Made by a program: the position numbers and the translations under genes. Positions 12,600 to 24,927 of a stretch of DNA of 64,000 nt are shown piece after piece. Source of the stretch: Sipunculus nudus (lineage: Eukaryota > Annelida > Sipuncula > Golfingiida > Sipunculidae); the NCBI GenBank assembly GCA_026874595.1, contig CM049315.1:39262164-39326163 (forward strand), read 5' to 3'. Below the pieces are notes generated by a model, which was not told the origin of the DNA, made no database searches, and saw only the letters and a program-made list of their open reading frames with translations. Positions within the stretch are counted from its first letter, which is position 1, and the number at the start of each line of letters is the position of its first letter.

Positions 12600-15462
12600 A
12601 GACGAGGGGAAATAAATGACAGGTGTAGCACCAGATGAATTTGGCCACATTTCGGTAATGTGTATCTAATTTAGCATATCGATTCCATACATATTGAGTT
12701 AATTTTGCCTTCTGGGGAACACTATGAAAAATAACATCTGGATTTATTAAAAAATGACAAAACCATATCGAAAACGGTTATATAATTTTACCATAAAGAA
12801 CTGATATCCCAAAAAATTACCTGTTCACGTTCGCATTTTGTATAACATGATCAAAAACAAGGTTAAATAGGCATGACTATCTTAAGATCAACATCAGAAA
12901 ATCGGAAGTCGAATAACAAAATATAATTGTGTTCATTTCTGGAATCAGCTAATATAAACTGGCTCAGGTTATTTTTCTTATTTCCCTTCTGAAATTTAAG
13001 AGTAACTTTCGTATAATGGCACGAAATATCTTGCACCTTAATGACGTTTTCATTACATACAATCTATATTTCCTGTTCTTGCTGTATCTGCATGTCTTCT
13101 GAACTAAGATATCTGTTTGATCCTGTACAATTACTCGCTTTATAGTTGCAAGGAATTTAGTCTGTGTACTTCCGTTTTTCGAACGTATTTCGCTACTGGT
13201 AAGTTGTGTTCATGTGTTTGGCCTGGAAAATATCAGCACATAATCGATAAACTTCACTCGGGGCTAACTTATTTGTATTTAATCGAGCCCCGGTCGCCAT
13301 CAAGGTATACATTTGAAAAGTTGGGTATGTTGTTAACTTTTTGCTGTATTTCATTTTACAAATTATGTTCCTTTTTTTTACAGTTAAAAATGAAGAACTT
13401 CGAAGGAATGCACGTGTGCCAAGAAATCTGCATTATCCTTAGTTTAACGTTAATTATTTTTAAGTTGCCCTACGATTATATGTTTTCGCATTGTGCATAT
13501 TTTTGCACCTGATGAACCAAATGCTTGCGGACTTCTATATATCACGTTGAAAAGGGCAGGGTATCTTGGAATATCCTTGCAAGAAGAACCTTTTTGTACC
13601 ATAACTGCATAGTACACGCGTGAATGAAATGAGACGTTATTAATAAAAATATATAACCAATAATATACGCGATGGTATGCATAGTTCTGACTTAAAGCAA
13701 ACTAGTTAGTTTATGTAGGAACAAGGGTGTTTATTTGCAAATTAAATAATTTTTCTATATATTTTTTTTCTTGCTACAGATAGAAAAGATGAACCGTAAA
13801 AGACAATACGAAAATCAAGTAGGACAATATAGTTTATTCTTGGCATTTTATTATATATATTTTTAGATTGCATTGAGAATATGTTTTCATTCATTGATAT
13901 TTAAGCGTGTTGCGCTTAAAGTATGGGATTCTGGGTATATTAACAATTGGGACAGGACTTTTATTATTATTTAAAGGACTGCTGGTCTAATTTGAATACA
14001 AAATAGAAAATACTCAGTAGACACACGGTGTTCTACGTGATGTTTCTTATTGATTTTTTAAAGATGTGAAATCTAAATTACAATTCTGATCTACCAATAT
14101 AGGTTCAAAGACCTATATGAGGTAAATAAAAAACGTATATATCTAGAGTTGTTATATCCCCTCATTTCCATTTTTTTTTTTTTTTTGCTATGAAAATTTG
14201 ATAAAAATTACAAGAAAATCGTAGAGTGAAAGTAGAGAAAAGTATAGTGTAGAGTGGAGGGACCTAATTTTTAAAAGGTTCAAAATAACTACTTTACACC
14301 TTATTTAAGAAACAGAATTATTTGAAAATATGAGAAATCAGTCTACATTTTACAACATATCAGACCCACTTATGGCGGTAAATGTCATTGGCAACGTGAT
14401 AAAAACAGACCATTTTGACAGCTGCTGACTGGAAGATTTATGGAAACACTTTAAAAAAATATAACCAGCTAAACAAAGATGGCTACTCGTGCAGTGACAT
14501 CATATCTGCAAGATCATTGTAAAGATACTAAATAGTTGTGAAACATAAACATTTGATTTATTGTAAAATCCTTAATTGCCATATTAGGTTGTCTATTCAA
14601 CATGTAGTTTTCTAGGAAATTATTAAACAATATAAACTTTTAAGAAAATTATCTTTAAAAAAAAGGGCGACAGCAAGTAGTGAAACGGAAAAGCCTTTTT
14701 ATGTTGATGGGTAGGTTCAGCCTGGCACTATATATATGTCTTGCATGGTGTCGTGAAACTTTATTTTACAATTATCCATTTCCTAATACTCTCAAAAATG
14801 TATGAGTGCTTAGAATTGTAACTCATTTAAAATAAGACAATGATTCTAGAGTGAATACATACCACTTTGCTTTTCGAGGGCGGCTTGGTTAAAGAAAAAA
14901 CAAAAAATTCAGATCAGAAACTGAAATATAAATAAATATGGTAAATGTCAATAAAACAAGTGTATAAGTTGGAAAACATTTTTGGAAATACGTTTGGAAT
15001 TAATGCTAAACAGTTTTTTTAAATAGTAAAATTAATATAATTAGTTTTTAAAAGATGTTTAAGTAATAAATCACCTGTTTTTAAGTAACCTGTATTTATG
15101 CATTAAAGCGCAATGTAATTCTCTTTTATTGAAACACAGTGTACAACAGATTGAATTAAAAGTTAGTTAATAACGTTACATAAGACTGTTTGAAGACATT
15201 TATGCTCATGCGGAATTATTGGCAGCTTGATTGTTGCTCTTGCGTTACATTTTTTCTAATGTTATAATTTTTATTAACTTGTCTTACATTTTTACACATC
15301 GAAAAGTCTAGTCATACTAGGAAGATGCTGATATAAATAAGACATGTTATGATATTTTAGGTAAGTGAGGAGCTGAAACAATTACTTTTTTTTTAAATAA
15401 CGGATACGGGAACATTATTCTGTTGCCTTATATTATCCCCATGTTATAATATTACGATTTTT
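12600..15462 (+). pseudogene. Decayed lectin-like paralogue, copy 1
   Basis: Remnants in gene order: a leader-like CATTTCG with donor at 12,655; an exon 3 homologue at 13,384-13,422 whose GT donor has become GA; and an exon 4 homologue after the acceptor at 13,777-13,779. The intron 4-like region continues to 15,462 and weakly resembles 3,880-4,400 of gene 1. The signal-peptide and PAN exons are missing. Comparison with copy 2 shows a deletion of ~800 bases at about 13,089, matching 58,307-59,115. No lectin-domain exons follow, because the tandem-repeat transposon block begins at 15,464. It cannot make a protein. Confidence 0.65.
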
Positions 15463-15463
15463 A

Positions 15464-18362
15464 GCTCAGCTGACTGTAAGTCATCTGAGCTATAGCGATC
15501 ACTCTTTGTCCGACGTCCGTCCGGCCGTCCGGCCATCCGGCGGTCTGTCCGTTAACAAGGCACAAATCATAACCACTGGACCTGGAATCTTCTTACTTTA
15601 CATCTAGAGAGGTCTATGAATCTCCTTGGAAACCTGGAATTAGGTCTCTGTTACCCATATCCTTTGAGCTATGGGGCCCCAAAGTACCCCCCAGAATAGT
15701 GAAAAATTTCATACAAAAACTTCAATATCTCATTAACTACATCACCAATAGTCAAGATTTTTGGCATACGTATTGATCATGAGATGTTTCATCAGTTTCT
15801 GCAGACTGGTGGCGCCACCTGTATTTTTCGATTTTTTTATGAATTGTTTTCTCTATTTGTGAGACCTTTAAAAATATGAACATCTATTTACAAGGCACAA
15901 ATCGTAAAGATCAAACCGAGAATCTTCATTTTTGAGATTCTGAGAGACCTATGAAAAGTCTCCATGGAAACCAGAAATTAGGTCTCTGTTACCCATATCC
16001 TTTGAGCGATAGGGCCCCAAAGTACCCCCCCCCCCAAGAATAGTTAACAATTTCTTTAAAAAACTTCAATATCTGATTAACTACATCAGTGATGGTCATG
16101 ATTTTTGGCATACATATTGATTATGAGATGTTTCATCAGTTTCCGCAGACTGGTGGCGCCACCTGTATTTTTCAAATTTTTACCATTTTTTTCTCTATTT
16201 TTGAGACCTTTAAGGATGTAGTTATCTGTCGACAGGGTTCAAATTGTAAGGACTGGACCTAGAATCTTCATCCTTGACACACAGGGTGACCCAGGAAAAG
16301 TCTCTATGGAAACCTGAAATTAGGTCTCTGTTACCCATATCCTTTGAGCTGTGGCACTCCAAATTACAGCTCAGAATAATGGAAAATTTCATACAAAAGC
16401 TGAAGTATCTGAACAACTAATGCAGAGATCACTATAATTGTTTGCATGGATATTGATCATGGAGTGTTTCATGAGTTTCCGCAGCCAGGGTGCACCACCT
16501 CTATTTCTTTTTATTTTTTACGAATTGTTTTCTCTATTTTTGAGACCTTTAAAAATGTGGACATCTGTTAACAGGGCACAAATCGTAAAGACTGGACCTA
16601 GAATCTTCATTCTTGATATTCTGAGGGGCCTATGAAAAGTTTCCATGGAAATAGAAATTAGGTCTCTGTTACCCATATCCTTTGAGCTATGGGGCCCCAA
16701 AGTACCCCCCAGAATAGTGGAAATTTCTTACAAAAACTTCAATATCTCATTAACTACACCACTGATGCTCATGATTTTTGGCATACATATTGATCATGAG
16801 ATGTTTCATCAGTTTCTGCAGACTGGTGGTGCAACCTGTATTTTTCAATTTTTTACGAATTGTTTTCTCTATTTTTGGGACCTTTAAAAATGTGAACATC
16901 TGTTAACAGGGCACAAATCGTAAAGACTGGCCTAGAATCTTCATTCTTGACATTCTGAGAGACCTATAAAAAGTCTCCATCGAAACCAGAAATAAGGTCT
17001 CTGTTACCCATATCCTTTGAGCTATGGGGCCCCAAAGTGCCACCCAGAATAGTCAAAAATTTCATTAAAAAACTTCAATATCTAATTAACTACATCACTA
17101 ATAGTCATGATTTTTGGCATACATATTGATCATGAGATGTTTCATTAGTTTCTGCAGACTGGTGGCGCCACCTGTGTTTTTCAAATTTTTACAATTTTTT
17201 TTTTCTTTATTTTTGAGACCTTTAAGGATGTAGTTATCTGTCAACAGGGTTCAAATTGGACCTAGAATCTTCATTCTTGACACACAGGGAGACCCATGAA
17301 AAGTCTCTATGGAAACCTGAAATTAGATCTCTATTACCTATATTCTTTGAGCTATGGCACTCCAAAGTACAGCTCAGAATAACGGAAAATTTGATACAAA
17401 ACCTGAAGTATCTGAACAACTAATGCAGAGACCACCATAATTGTTTGTATGGATATTGATCATGGAGTGTTTCATCAGTTTCTGCAGCCTGGTGGCACCA
17501 CATATATATGTTCGGGTTTTGTTTTTGATTTTTTCCCTATTTTTGAGACTTTTAAAGATATGATCATCTGTTAACATGGCACAAATCATAAAAACTGGAC
17601 CTAGAATCTTCATTCTTTACACACAGGGAGACATATGAGACCCATGAAGAATCTCCATGGAAACCTGAAATTAGGTGTCTGTTACCCATATCCATTCAGC
17701 TGTATGGCCCCAAAATACCCCAAAGAATAATGAAAAATTTGATACTAAAAATTAAGTATCTCAATAACTACAACACTGATGCTCATGATTTTTGGCATAC
17801 ATATTGATCATGACATGTTCCATCAGTTTTAGCAGACTGGGTGTGCCACCTCTATTTTTTTTTCAAATATTTACGAATTATTTTCTCTATTTTTGAGACC
17901 TTTAAAGATGTAGTTATCTGTCAACAGGGTAAAAATTGTAACAACTGGACCCAGAATCTACATTCTTGTCATGCAAGGAGGCCCATGAAAAGTGTCTATG
18001 GAAACCTGAAATTAGGTCTCTGTTACCCATATCCTTCAAGTTATAGGACTCAGTATCCCTCAGAATAATGGAAAATTTGATACAAAAGCTGAAGTATCTG
18101 AACAACTAATCCAGAGACCACCATGCTTCCTTGCATGGATATTGACCATTACATGTTTTAATTAGTTTCTGCAGACTTGGTGGAGCCACCTGTATTTTTT
18201 TTTAAAGTTTACACATTTTTTCTCTTTTTTTTTTTAGATATATTAATACAGACACAATCTTACCCTGTTGGTTAGTCTGTTTGATGCTTCAGTTGAATGG
18301 TTCTATACTACCATTCTGATGATAAAATTTCCTTTTGCAAATCTCTTCCCAGTCAGCTGAGC
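15464..18362. mobile_element. Transposon-like block with about eight 337 bp tandem units
   Basis: The element starts GCTCAGCTGACTG (15,464-15,476) and ends with its reverse complement (18,350-18,362), a 13-base terminal inverted repeat. The left end is followed by a GC-rich run of GTCCGTCCGGCC type (about 15,510-15,550). The inside is a tandem array of ~337-base units. Landmarks such as GTTTCATCAGTTT, CTATTTTTGAGACC and GTCTCTGTTACCCATATCC recur about every 337 bases from ~15,780 to ~18,150. The minus-strand frames starting MFRYFSF or similar repeat with the array and are not genes. No transposase is present, so it is presumably non-autonomous. Confidence 0.85.
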
Positions 18363-18460
18363 GTCATGACCCATGGGTCACTTGTTGTAACTGTATCCTG
18401 TCATTCTGTGTGTTTCTGACAGAATTGAAAGATATTTACTCCCGATAATATAATTTTGTG

Positions 18461-18600
18461 GGGTAGGATGTAGCCTAATGATTAAGGTGTTTGATTACGG
18501 AGCGGAAGGTCCCTGGTTCAAATCCCACTGGTGCCTTAGTGGCATAATGGTGAAATCCTGCCAGAACCTTAGAGAGTGGCATATAAAACATAAAATCCAG
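18461..18600 (+). mobile_element. tRNA-derived SINE (left end intact)
   Basis: An A-box-like TAGCCTAATGATTAAGG begins at 18,471 and a consensus B box GGTTCAAATCC lies at 18,515-18,525, spaced as in a tRNA-like polymerase III promoter. A non-tRNA body follows. The left breakpoint of the GH10-region tandem duplication falls at 18,511, four bases before the B box. Confidence 0.7.
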
Positions 18601-19847
18601 AATGATCCAATCATTGCTGCAATTGATTTATTGGTGCATCACTTATATGCACCCTGTGATTTGTGAATGTCCCTGTTTTTGTGACAACCCCAGCCACCTC
18701 TGTGGTAAGTTATATTGGAAAATATTGTACAAGGCAGAAGTAAGACAGCACAATCAATATATATTTCATTATAATATTGACCATGCAGCAGTGACCAGCT
18801 GTAGAGTTTTCTTTCCATTACATCTGTTGTGCTGTATCGATCCTTTTGTTGGTCTAACTGTCAGGCCAAATCCATTGGTCCCGATACGTATAGGAATATA
18901 TGTATACATGTATCACATGTCCACACTTGACCAGGCATGACCAGTTGACAGATATTAATACTGGCAGCATGGTGGACCCTACAGGATATCCAGTCAGCAT
19001 GCATAGTATGCCAGTGACATGGAATTTATAAATAGCTTCTCGTTACTCAAGGGGAACCTTTATGCTGCTTACCTGTCTGGTAACAGGTGGAGATGAAATG
19101 AACCAGGCGGGTGACTGTGTGGGAGCGTACCTGTATACATACACCTTAACGAGGTTTACCTGTAAACAATACCTGAGCTGCCCACAGTGGTTCATGTGTG
19201 AGTGACATTTTTTTGTGTTTATCTATCTAATGGTTGATATATTACTCCTGTAATTGTATACACATTAACGAGTTTGATTACCTGAAAACAATACCTGAGC
19301 CAGTCACAGAGATTAAAATGTAAGTGCCATTAGAGTTTTTGTTTGTATTATGGAGGATGACGTACTCCTTTAATGATAGGTGTTAATGGACTTTTTTACA
19401 AGTAGCACTTAATTCTGATAGGTCATGGGTATCGTGCATCAGTCACAGTTTAGCACTTATGGAGGTGAACACTTTTATGTGGAGCTTTAAATGTTCAGCT
19501 AAGTGGAGCTTGCACAAATAGCTTGGTTTATGATGTTGAACCTCTCAGTTTGTTTTGGTCGTTTAAATGTTCAAGGAACTACTATTTAATGACACCTGTA
19601 ATAGTTGGACACCTTGATAATTACTCTCTGCAGGGGCAGGCCCCGGGTGTTGGGGTAGGGGTTTGTTAGTCACCTGTTATTGTGTGAATTTGTGAACATT
19701 TTGGGTTTAAATATTGCTTTGTACCTATCATAGGATTACCCATCTTGAGTTTGTAAAGGCCTTTCTGTGTCTCAACTGAAATAATGAAAAATCATATTTA
19801 GCAACATTAATGCCCCAATACCAGCTCCTGTAACTGAGGGGTAGAAC

Positions 19848-19866
19848 TATATATATAGTTATATAT

Positions 19867-19913
<47 letters not shown>

Positions 19914-19924
19914 TATATATATAC
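19848..19924. repeat. (AT)n microsatellite, unit A
   Basis: Interrupted AT dinucleotide array (AT runs broken by AAAT). The matching array in unit B is a purer AT run at 26,264-26,335. Confidence 0.95.
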
Positions 19925-20366
19925 TTATTTATTTTAACATGTGATACTGATTATAAAAGGATCTGGTTAAATATAAAGACGAAGCTAACGGACCACACGG
20001 CTTTGGCACAATATTACGATAAGGTGTGATTATATAACAGGTTGAACATGTAGAAGGTCACTGTACGTTAGATATGGATCATCAATCTATTCATCTAGCC
20101 TTGAGTGATAAACCTCTAGTGTAATACACCACATATACCTGGTGGCCAGATGACGAGTAACTCTTTGTAGTAAGTAAATTATTTATCATTCTTACATAGT
20201 GTTACATCTTTTGATATTATTATTCTGCATATTATTAAACCTCCTGAAGGATTATTATATTTCAGTCTATGTTTGGTTGACTGACAAAATAATGACTTTT
20301 CTTATATATTTTTTGTGGAAAGTTAGGGGAACATCGAACACGTTACTTTTCAGAAGTAATCTGTCT

Positions 20367-20478
20367 CTAAAATAAAGATAGGACTCTCAACTATACCACT
20401 GCCAGATAGAGATTTCATATCTGTCGAAGGCAAGACCGTCATCTTCGACTAGTATGATGGGAGTCTTTATTTTAGCAG
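20367..20478. repeat. Fold-back element, unit A
   Basis: CTAAAATAAAGA...GACTCTCA on the left is roughly the reverse complement of GGGAGTCTTTATTTTAGCAG on the right, enclosing about 65 bases that include CTGTCGAAGGCAAGACCGTC. This looks like a short MITE or hairpin. It recurs at ~26,779-26,890 only because of the tandem duplication. Confidence 0.5.
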
Positions 20479-21061
20479 CCAGAGCTAACCGGTTATGCGA
20501 CAGTTATTTTTTTTCTCAGCTTACCGGTATGTTTATATCATGCTCTGATTTCCTTATGATTTGAAAGCGATGATGTATTCATTTCATAAGAAGAAAAAAC
20601 TAAAACCAAAATAGACTTCTAACAGACTTGCTAACTACGCAGATCATTAACTTATTTCTTTTCAGTAGAGTCGCGTGATGGACTCAGTTTCATATTTCAA
20701 CTTTATGTAGCATTTGGCATTTGGTTTGCGTGTGGCCAACTGGGCTGTCCGATCATCGAAATTGGAACAAATATAGGCACACACACAGAACAGTGTTCAT
20801 GGCTTTACATTTTTTTTCATCAACAGAATCTTTTCCCTTGGGTCACGTTATATTACAATCTTATGGTGTGACCTTGCAATTTTTATCAAACAATTTATAA
20901 TAAGTTGCCATATCCATGCAAATGACAAAAATGTACATCGTTGGTTCAGATATAGTATAATTATGCCTCATGTGAGTGTTTGTATAATTGTGTAAGATCA
21001 CAATTATTAGGAATATTATTATTTGTCTTACAGAGTTCTAATACTAGACTAGATTACCATC

Positions 21062-24000
21062 ATGATCACGTGGTTATCGTGTTCGGCACTGCTGATGACG
21101 TCAGCTTCTCGTCAGACGGAGTTGCTCAAGAACCCGGATTTCGAGCTGCCTTATGATGGACAGAACAACTGGTGGTGTCTAAACTGTAACTTGGATAAGA
21201 GTACAGACGCCTACCGCGGGTCATACAGCGGTCGTGTAACCAGCAGGCAAGTCAGATAATCAGCGGAAGATACTTGTTCTGTAGATTTAAGAAAAATATG
21301 TTGAATCTTTACCGTGTTCATTCACATACGGCTCATACTGTAATCTTCAGTTTAATGAAAAAATTAAAGAGTAAGTATATAAATAAAATGTTAAAACTAA
21401 TATACATATATATATATATATTTATGAATATGTATAAATATATATGTCTGTATGTGTGTATATATATGTGAGTCTTTCTACATATCATATTTCCATGATT
21501 CTTCAAATTAAAACAATGTAAATGAATCTATTTTCCACTGAAGGTGTTAAAATGTCGGTGACCATTTACAGGCAAGCCAGCTGGGCAGGCATATCACAGT
21601 ATGTCCCCGTGCAACCAAACCGACGTTATGCGTACTCTCTACGTGTGAAGATTTTAAACCAGAACCAGAAAAAAATGTGGCACTATATGAAGTGTACGTT
21701 ACACGTCACTTACATGGACGGCAAGTACTTTAAACATGTACTAGATGAAGTGTATGAATAAACGATGTACAAAAAAGTCATGGAAAAATAAAAAATGAAA
21801 TAACAGCATTATAATGCTTATACAAGAACTGAAGTTGCAAAATCCACCCATAAATGAAACTGATATTACGGTAATGTATAAATGAAATGATATTTTTTTT
21901 TATTCCATGCATATATTGTATGTTGCCAAATGTAGATAATAAGAGGTTACATAAAATGACCATTACCGGTTTCATAAACAGGAGAAGCACATAAGAGACT
22001 AACAAGATGTTAAGATTCACTCAGGCAAAACGGTGCTTATATATATCACATACACCTGAAAAAAAATATATTTTCCAAAATTACATTTTTTAAGGTGGAT
22101 AATGCAGTTTTGTAAAGATGTCATTAAGGGATGAACGACATGCCATTTCAATGATTTACAAGCAGTTCCTTGACATATTATATTTATATGTTTTACACAG
22201 GAAGTGTACAATACCCGATGCTGGGAGAGTCACCGTACGTACAGCAGGCCGATGGCTGGACCCAGATGGGTGGAGATTTTCAAATGGACGGCCGAAGTAA
22301 GTTAAATATGACAAAATATTCTGATGAAAGTTTATATTTACATATTCGCATATCAGCTTTGGACAAAGTGACAGGACGGCAGCATACACTATTCCTGTCA
22401 TTAATATCCTTAAATCTCAAGTCCAGTAGCAACCGTTTATTTGATTTACTCCTTCGCTTGATCATAACACTTATCAGAACACTCGTTTAGGTGAGACTCA
22501 CTGCTTTAGACACCATCCTTCGTATTAAGCCTACATACCAGTCACATGGACCACAAAAAACAGTTATATGGATATTATCATTTATACATTTTCCTACAGG
22601 CATCTCACAGGCCCGTTTCTACATAGAAGCGTCAGATCCGGATCTAAACTTTCTCGTCGACTCAGCGTCAATGACGGAAGTGACACTGAGCCCCACCTGG
22701 CGGAAAGAAGCTGACCTAGCAATTGAGCTCATCAGAAAACGAGATATGCAAATACGGTAATGTTTAGATAGGTACAAATAAACAATCAGGCCTCACAAGG
22801 AAGTCGTATTAGATTTGTAGAAAACGGTAGGGTTTAAGCTTTTTCAAATATGGCGGACGAGCCGTGGCCTGCCCGGATATCGAGGGAAAGCGCCAATGCA
22901 GGAGAGCTGAATGCAATATTTGTGGTGTATTCACAGCCTTCTATAACTTTAGGGTTTGGGCGTCGTCTAAAAAGGGGTCATTCAGCTCTTACTTTGCCAC
23001 CCATGTCCCCTTGCCTGTATACTCTCTCCACAGATAGATTCTCTACTGGACGTTGTCCTGGAGTACTTTCGTGTATATTCCTCTCAGTTTCGCCAAACAG
23101 CTCAGGTGGGCTACAATATTGCGTACACACTAAAAACCGGATGTTTCCTTCTCGTTTCCCGAAACAGTTACAAGTCGAAAGTATGGGTATACCGCTAGTA
23201 TTTAAAGTGTTAAAAATGTTACAAAATGGAACTGTTTAATGCGACTTAATCACAGGAGATTCGTAACATATTGCATATGATTAAAAAAAAGAATCAAACA
23301 GGTCTAACAAAATGCGATTATTGTCAGGTTTTCTACGCTGCGGTAGGCTATGACTTGCTTCCAGAATTAGTGAAAACTCCATTGGGACTACGGCCTTTAT
23401 TGGGTACTAAAGTATTATATACTTCAGATTCAGCCGGTCCATAGTGTTTCATCATAGAGTATTTTATGTTTTAAGCCATTTACTATTGGTATCTTGTATA
23501 ATTATTTTATCAAACACTAAATAAACAAAAGGTATGTCAATCCATGTTTTTAGCTGTCGATTTTCTTTATTTATTTCTGTTTAAAGTAGCGTGTGATTTT
23601 TAAACCAAGTTTTTAAATACATGCATGTATTTTTTAAATATGTATGTACAAATCTCTCTCGAGGGCCCAAGGTGAGATCAGTGCTTCATCATTGATAAGG
23701 TTTGTTTGTATAGACCCCTCATAATATATAAGTATATAAATTAGTAAATAGAAAAGAAGGACCCCGCACGACACGGTTCCTTGCGAATGCCTTTGGGGTT
23801 TGGCTTTGACAGTGAGAGTTGACTATAACATATTATAATGTCTGTAAGTGTCTTGAAGATCTGCGACCACTTCCAGTACACCTCGATTTACTGCTACTGC
23901 CCGTGACTCATTATGAGGAATAAATGGAATCATCATCTAATTTTTGACAGAAACCCAGTCAAAAACGATGTGTAAAACAGCAAAATATTCTAAATAATAG

Positions 24001-24739
24001 GATCATTACCATATGATTTTTTATCATTATAAGCAGTTTTATAGCAGAAAAAAATGGTTGCATTCGTTTCAGTTATATTTTAAATGAGAATGAACTTTGA
24101 ATACTTACTTCAATCACTTTGAACTAGAATGCCTATTTATGCTTATTTATTGATACAGACTTAACCTGGATTCAAGCTACAATCCCGAGGATGTAGAAGT
24201 ACAGGTAAATGTCAAGCAAAAGGTGCCCAGATAAACATGTCTAGATAAAGCTGGCTTACATACAATTATAATGTGTGTTCCATCCAAAAAGTTTATACAA
24301 GAATGACAGAGAACTAGAACCAATCCAAATATTGCCCATGTTTCATTTTGATTGTTAATATGCATATTATAAAGCCGATTATAAAAATTTAATCTTTGAT
24401 AATCTGTAATTAATCCGTAGGAATTTCATACCTTTGTTCTTGTCCAATTTTCGTATTTTACCATCCAAAGTATCGGTTAAGAAAGCTACCCTAAAAATTG
24501 TACACAAGCTAATGATAGTTTATATATCTTGGCATTTAAAATTCATATGATTATCTACACTATTTACTCCTAAGGTGGAGCTTCTCCGCCACGAGTTTGC
24601 TTTCGGATCAGCTGTAAAAGCCGACCTCATCAGCGGAAGTGACGCCACTTCCATAAGATACCAAGAAACGTTCTATGACCTGTTTGACTGGGCCGTGTTG
24701 GAAAATGCACACAAGTGGAAACAGATGGAATACACCAGA
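21062..24739 (+). CDS. GH10 5' module A: signal peptide, CBM4/9-like domain and first GH10 exon (duplicate, lacks catalytic exons)
   Basis: Exons: 21062-21246, 21572-21720, 22201-22296, 22600-22756, 24159-24204, 24575-24739 (266 codons). The start is supported by an in-frame TAG just upstream and an acceptor at 21,033. Residues 1-~18 look signal-peptide-like. KNPDFELPYDG, AYRGSYSGRVTSR and YIEASDPDLNFLVD fit a CBM4/9-like carbohydrate-binding fold. TWRKEADLAIELIRKRD starts the GH10 region, and FAFGSAV with FDWAVLENAHKW is the first GH10 barrel segment. Introns 1 and 2 both begin with GC (GCAAGT donors). The duplication breakpoint cuts intron 6, so this copy has no catalytic glutamates. Its exon 6 ends in phase 0 and can splice in frame to shared exon 7 at 31,589, skipping module B. 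Otherwise it would give a truncated protein. The only amino-acid change I saw from module B is N for S in exon 5. Confidence 0.75.
22850..23239 (+). other. Long open frame inside GH10 intron 4 (unit A); not a supported gene
   Basis: A 129-codon frame beginning MADEPWPARIS. It is GC-richer than the surrounding intron and almost unchanged at 29,472-29,861, but that is expected from the recent duplication. No family is recognised and no splice sites fit the host gene's phases. It could be an old transposon fragment. Confidence 0.25.
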
Positions 24740-24927
24740 GTAAGGACACTCTTTTATTTGTTTATTGCCTCGGTTTATGGTTTTATCTACGTACATATAA
24801 GAATATCTTCTTGGAATATTAATTATACCTCAATGTGTCTTACTATGTATTTTAATATTATAGCCGACATGCTTTGTTTTAGTCATGTTCTGGGAATATA
24901 ATAACAAACTTATAGAAATAAATGAAT

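Larger units (their letters stand above)
1..14098 (+). repeat. Segmental duplication, copy 1 (left edge outside window)
   Basis: The sequence from the first bases of the window can be followed, with substitutions and small indels, in the same order and orientation from about 43,126 to 60,553. The match ends near 14,098, where the two copies stop resembling each other. This copy carries a complete lectin-like gene, a broken lectin exon and the tail of a decayed paralogue. It lacks the 3.2 kb block seen in copy 2 at 50,567 and the ~0.4 kb block at 59,791. The true left edge may lie before base 1. Confidence 0.9.
18601..21033. other. Upstream region of GH10 module A; no coding exon supported
   Basis: Contains two imperfect copies of a block with ACGAGNTTACCTG and AACAATACCTGAGC (around 19,145-19,185 and 19,267-19,305), an AT microsatellite and a hairpin element. 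It must contain the promoter and any upstream leader exon, since a good acceptor lies at 21,031-21,033 just before the start codon. The promoter itself was not located. The 112-codon frame at 18,602 overlaps the SINE body and lacks gene-like features. Confidence 0.5.
18511..24927 (+). repeat. Tandem duplication unit A (about 6.4 kb)
   Basis: Nearly identical to 24,928-31,548 in the same orientation. Differences are scattered single bases, AT-repeat length and an indel of ~200 bases in intron 3. The junction at 24,927/24,928 joins GH10 intron sequence (AAATGAAT) to the middle of the SINE (CCCTGGTTC) with at most one base of shared sequence. The unit contains the upstream region and first six exons of the GH10 gene. 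Confidence 0.95.

Noticed and set aside
13117-13512. 131-codon + frame
   Set aside because: It crosses the intron and exon 3 relic of the decayed lectin paralogue. In copy 2 the same stretch is split into other frames, with no domain or signal.
16222-18105. Repeated minus-strand frames beginning MFRYFSF or similar
   Set aside because: They recur with the ~337 bp tandem unit and carry no recognisable protein features. The repetition is a property of the DNA array.
15464-18362. CRISPR-like array because of regular repeats
   Set aside because: Units are ~337 bases, diverged along their whole length, without short identical repeats or unique spacers, and the DNA is eukaryotic.
18461-18530. Functional tRNA gene
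   Set aside because: A- and B-box-like sequences are present, but the stems do not form a convincing cloverleaf and a long non-tRNA tail follows, so SINE is the better reading.
18602-18940. 112-codon frame repeated at 25,019
   Set aside because: It lies in and just after the SINE body, and its conservation is explained by the tandem duplication. No signal peptide or domain.
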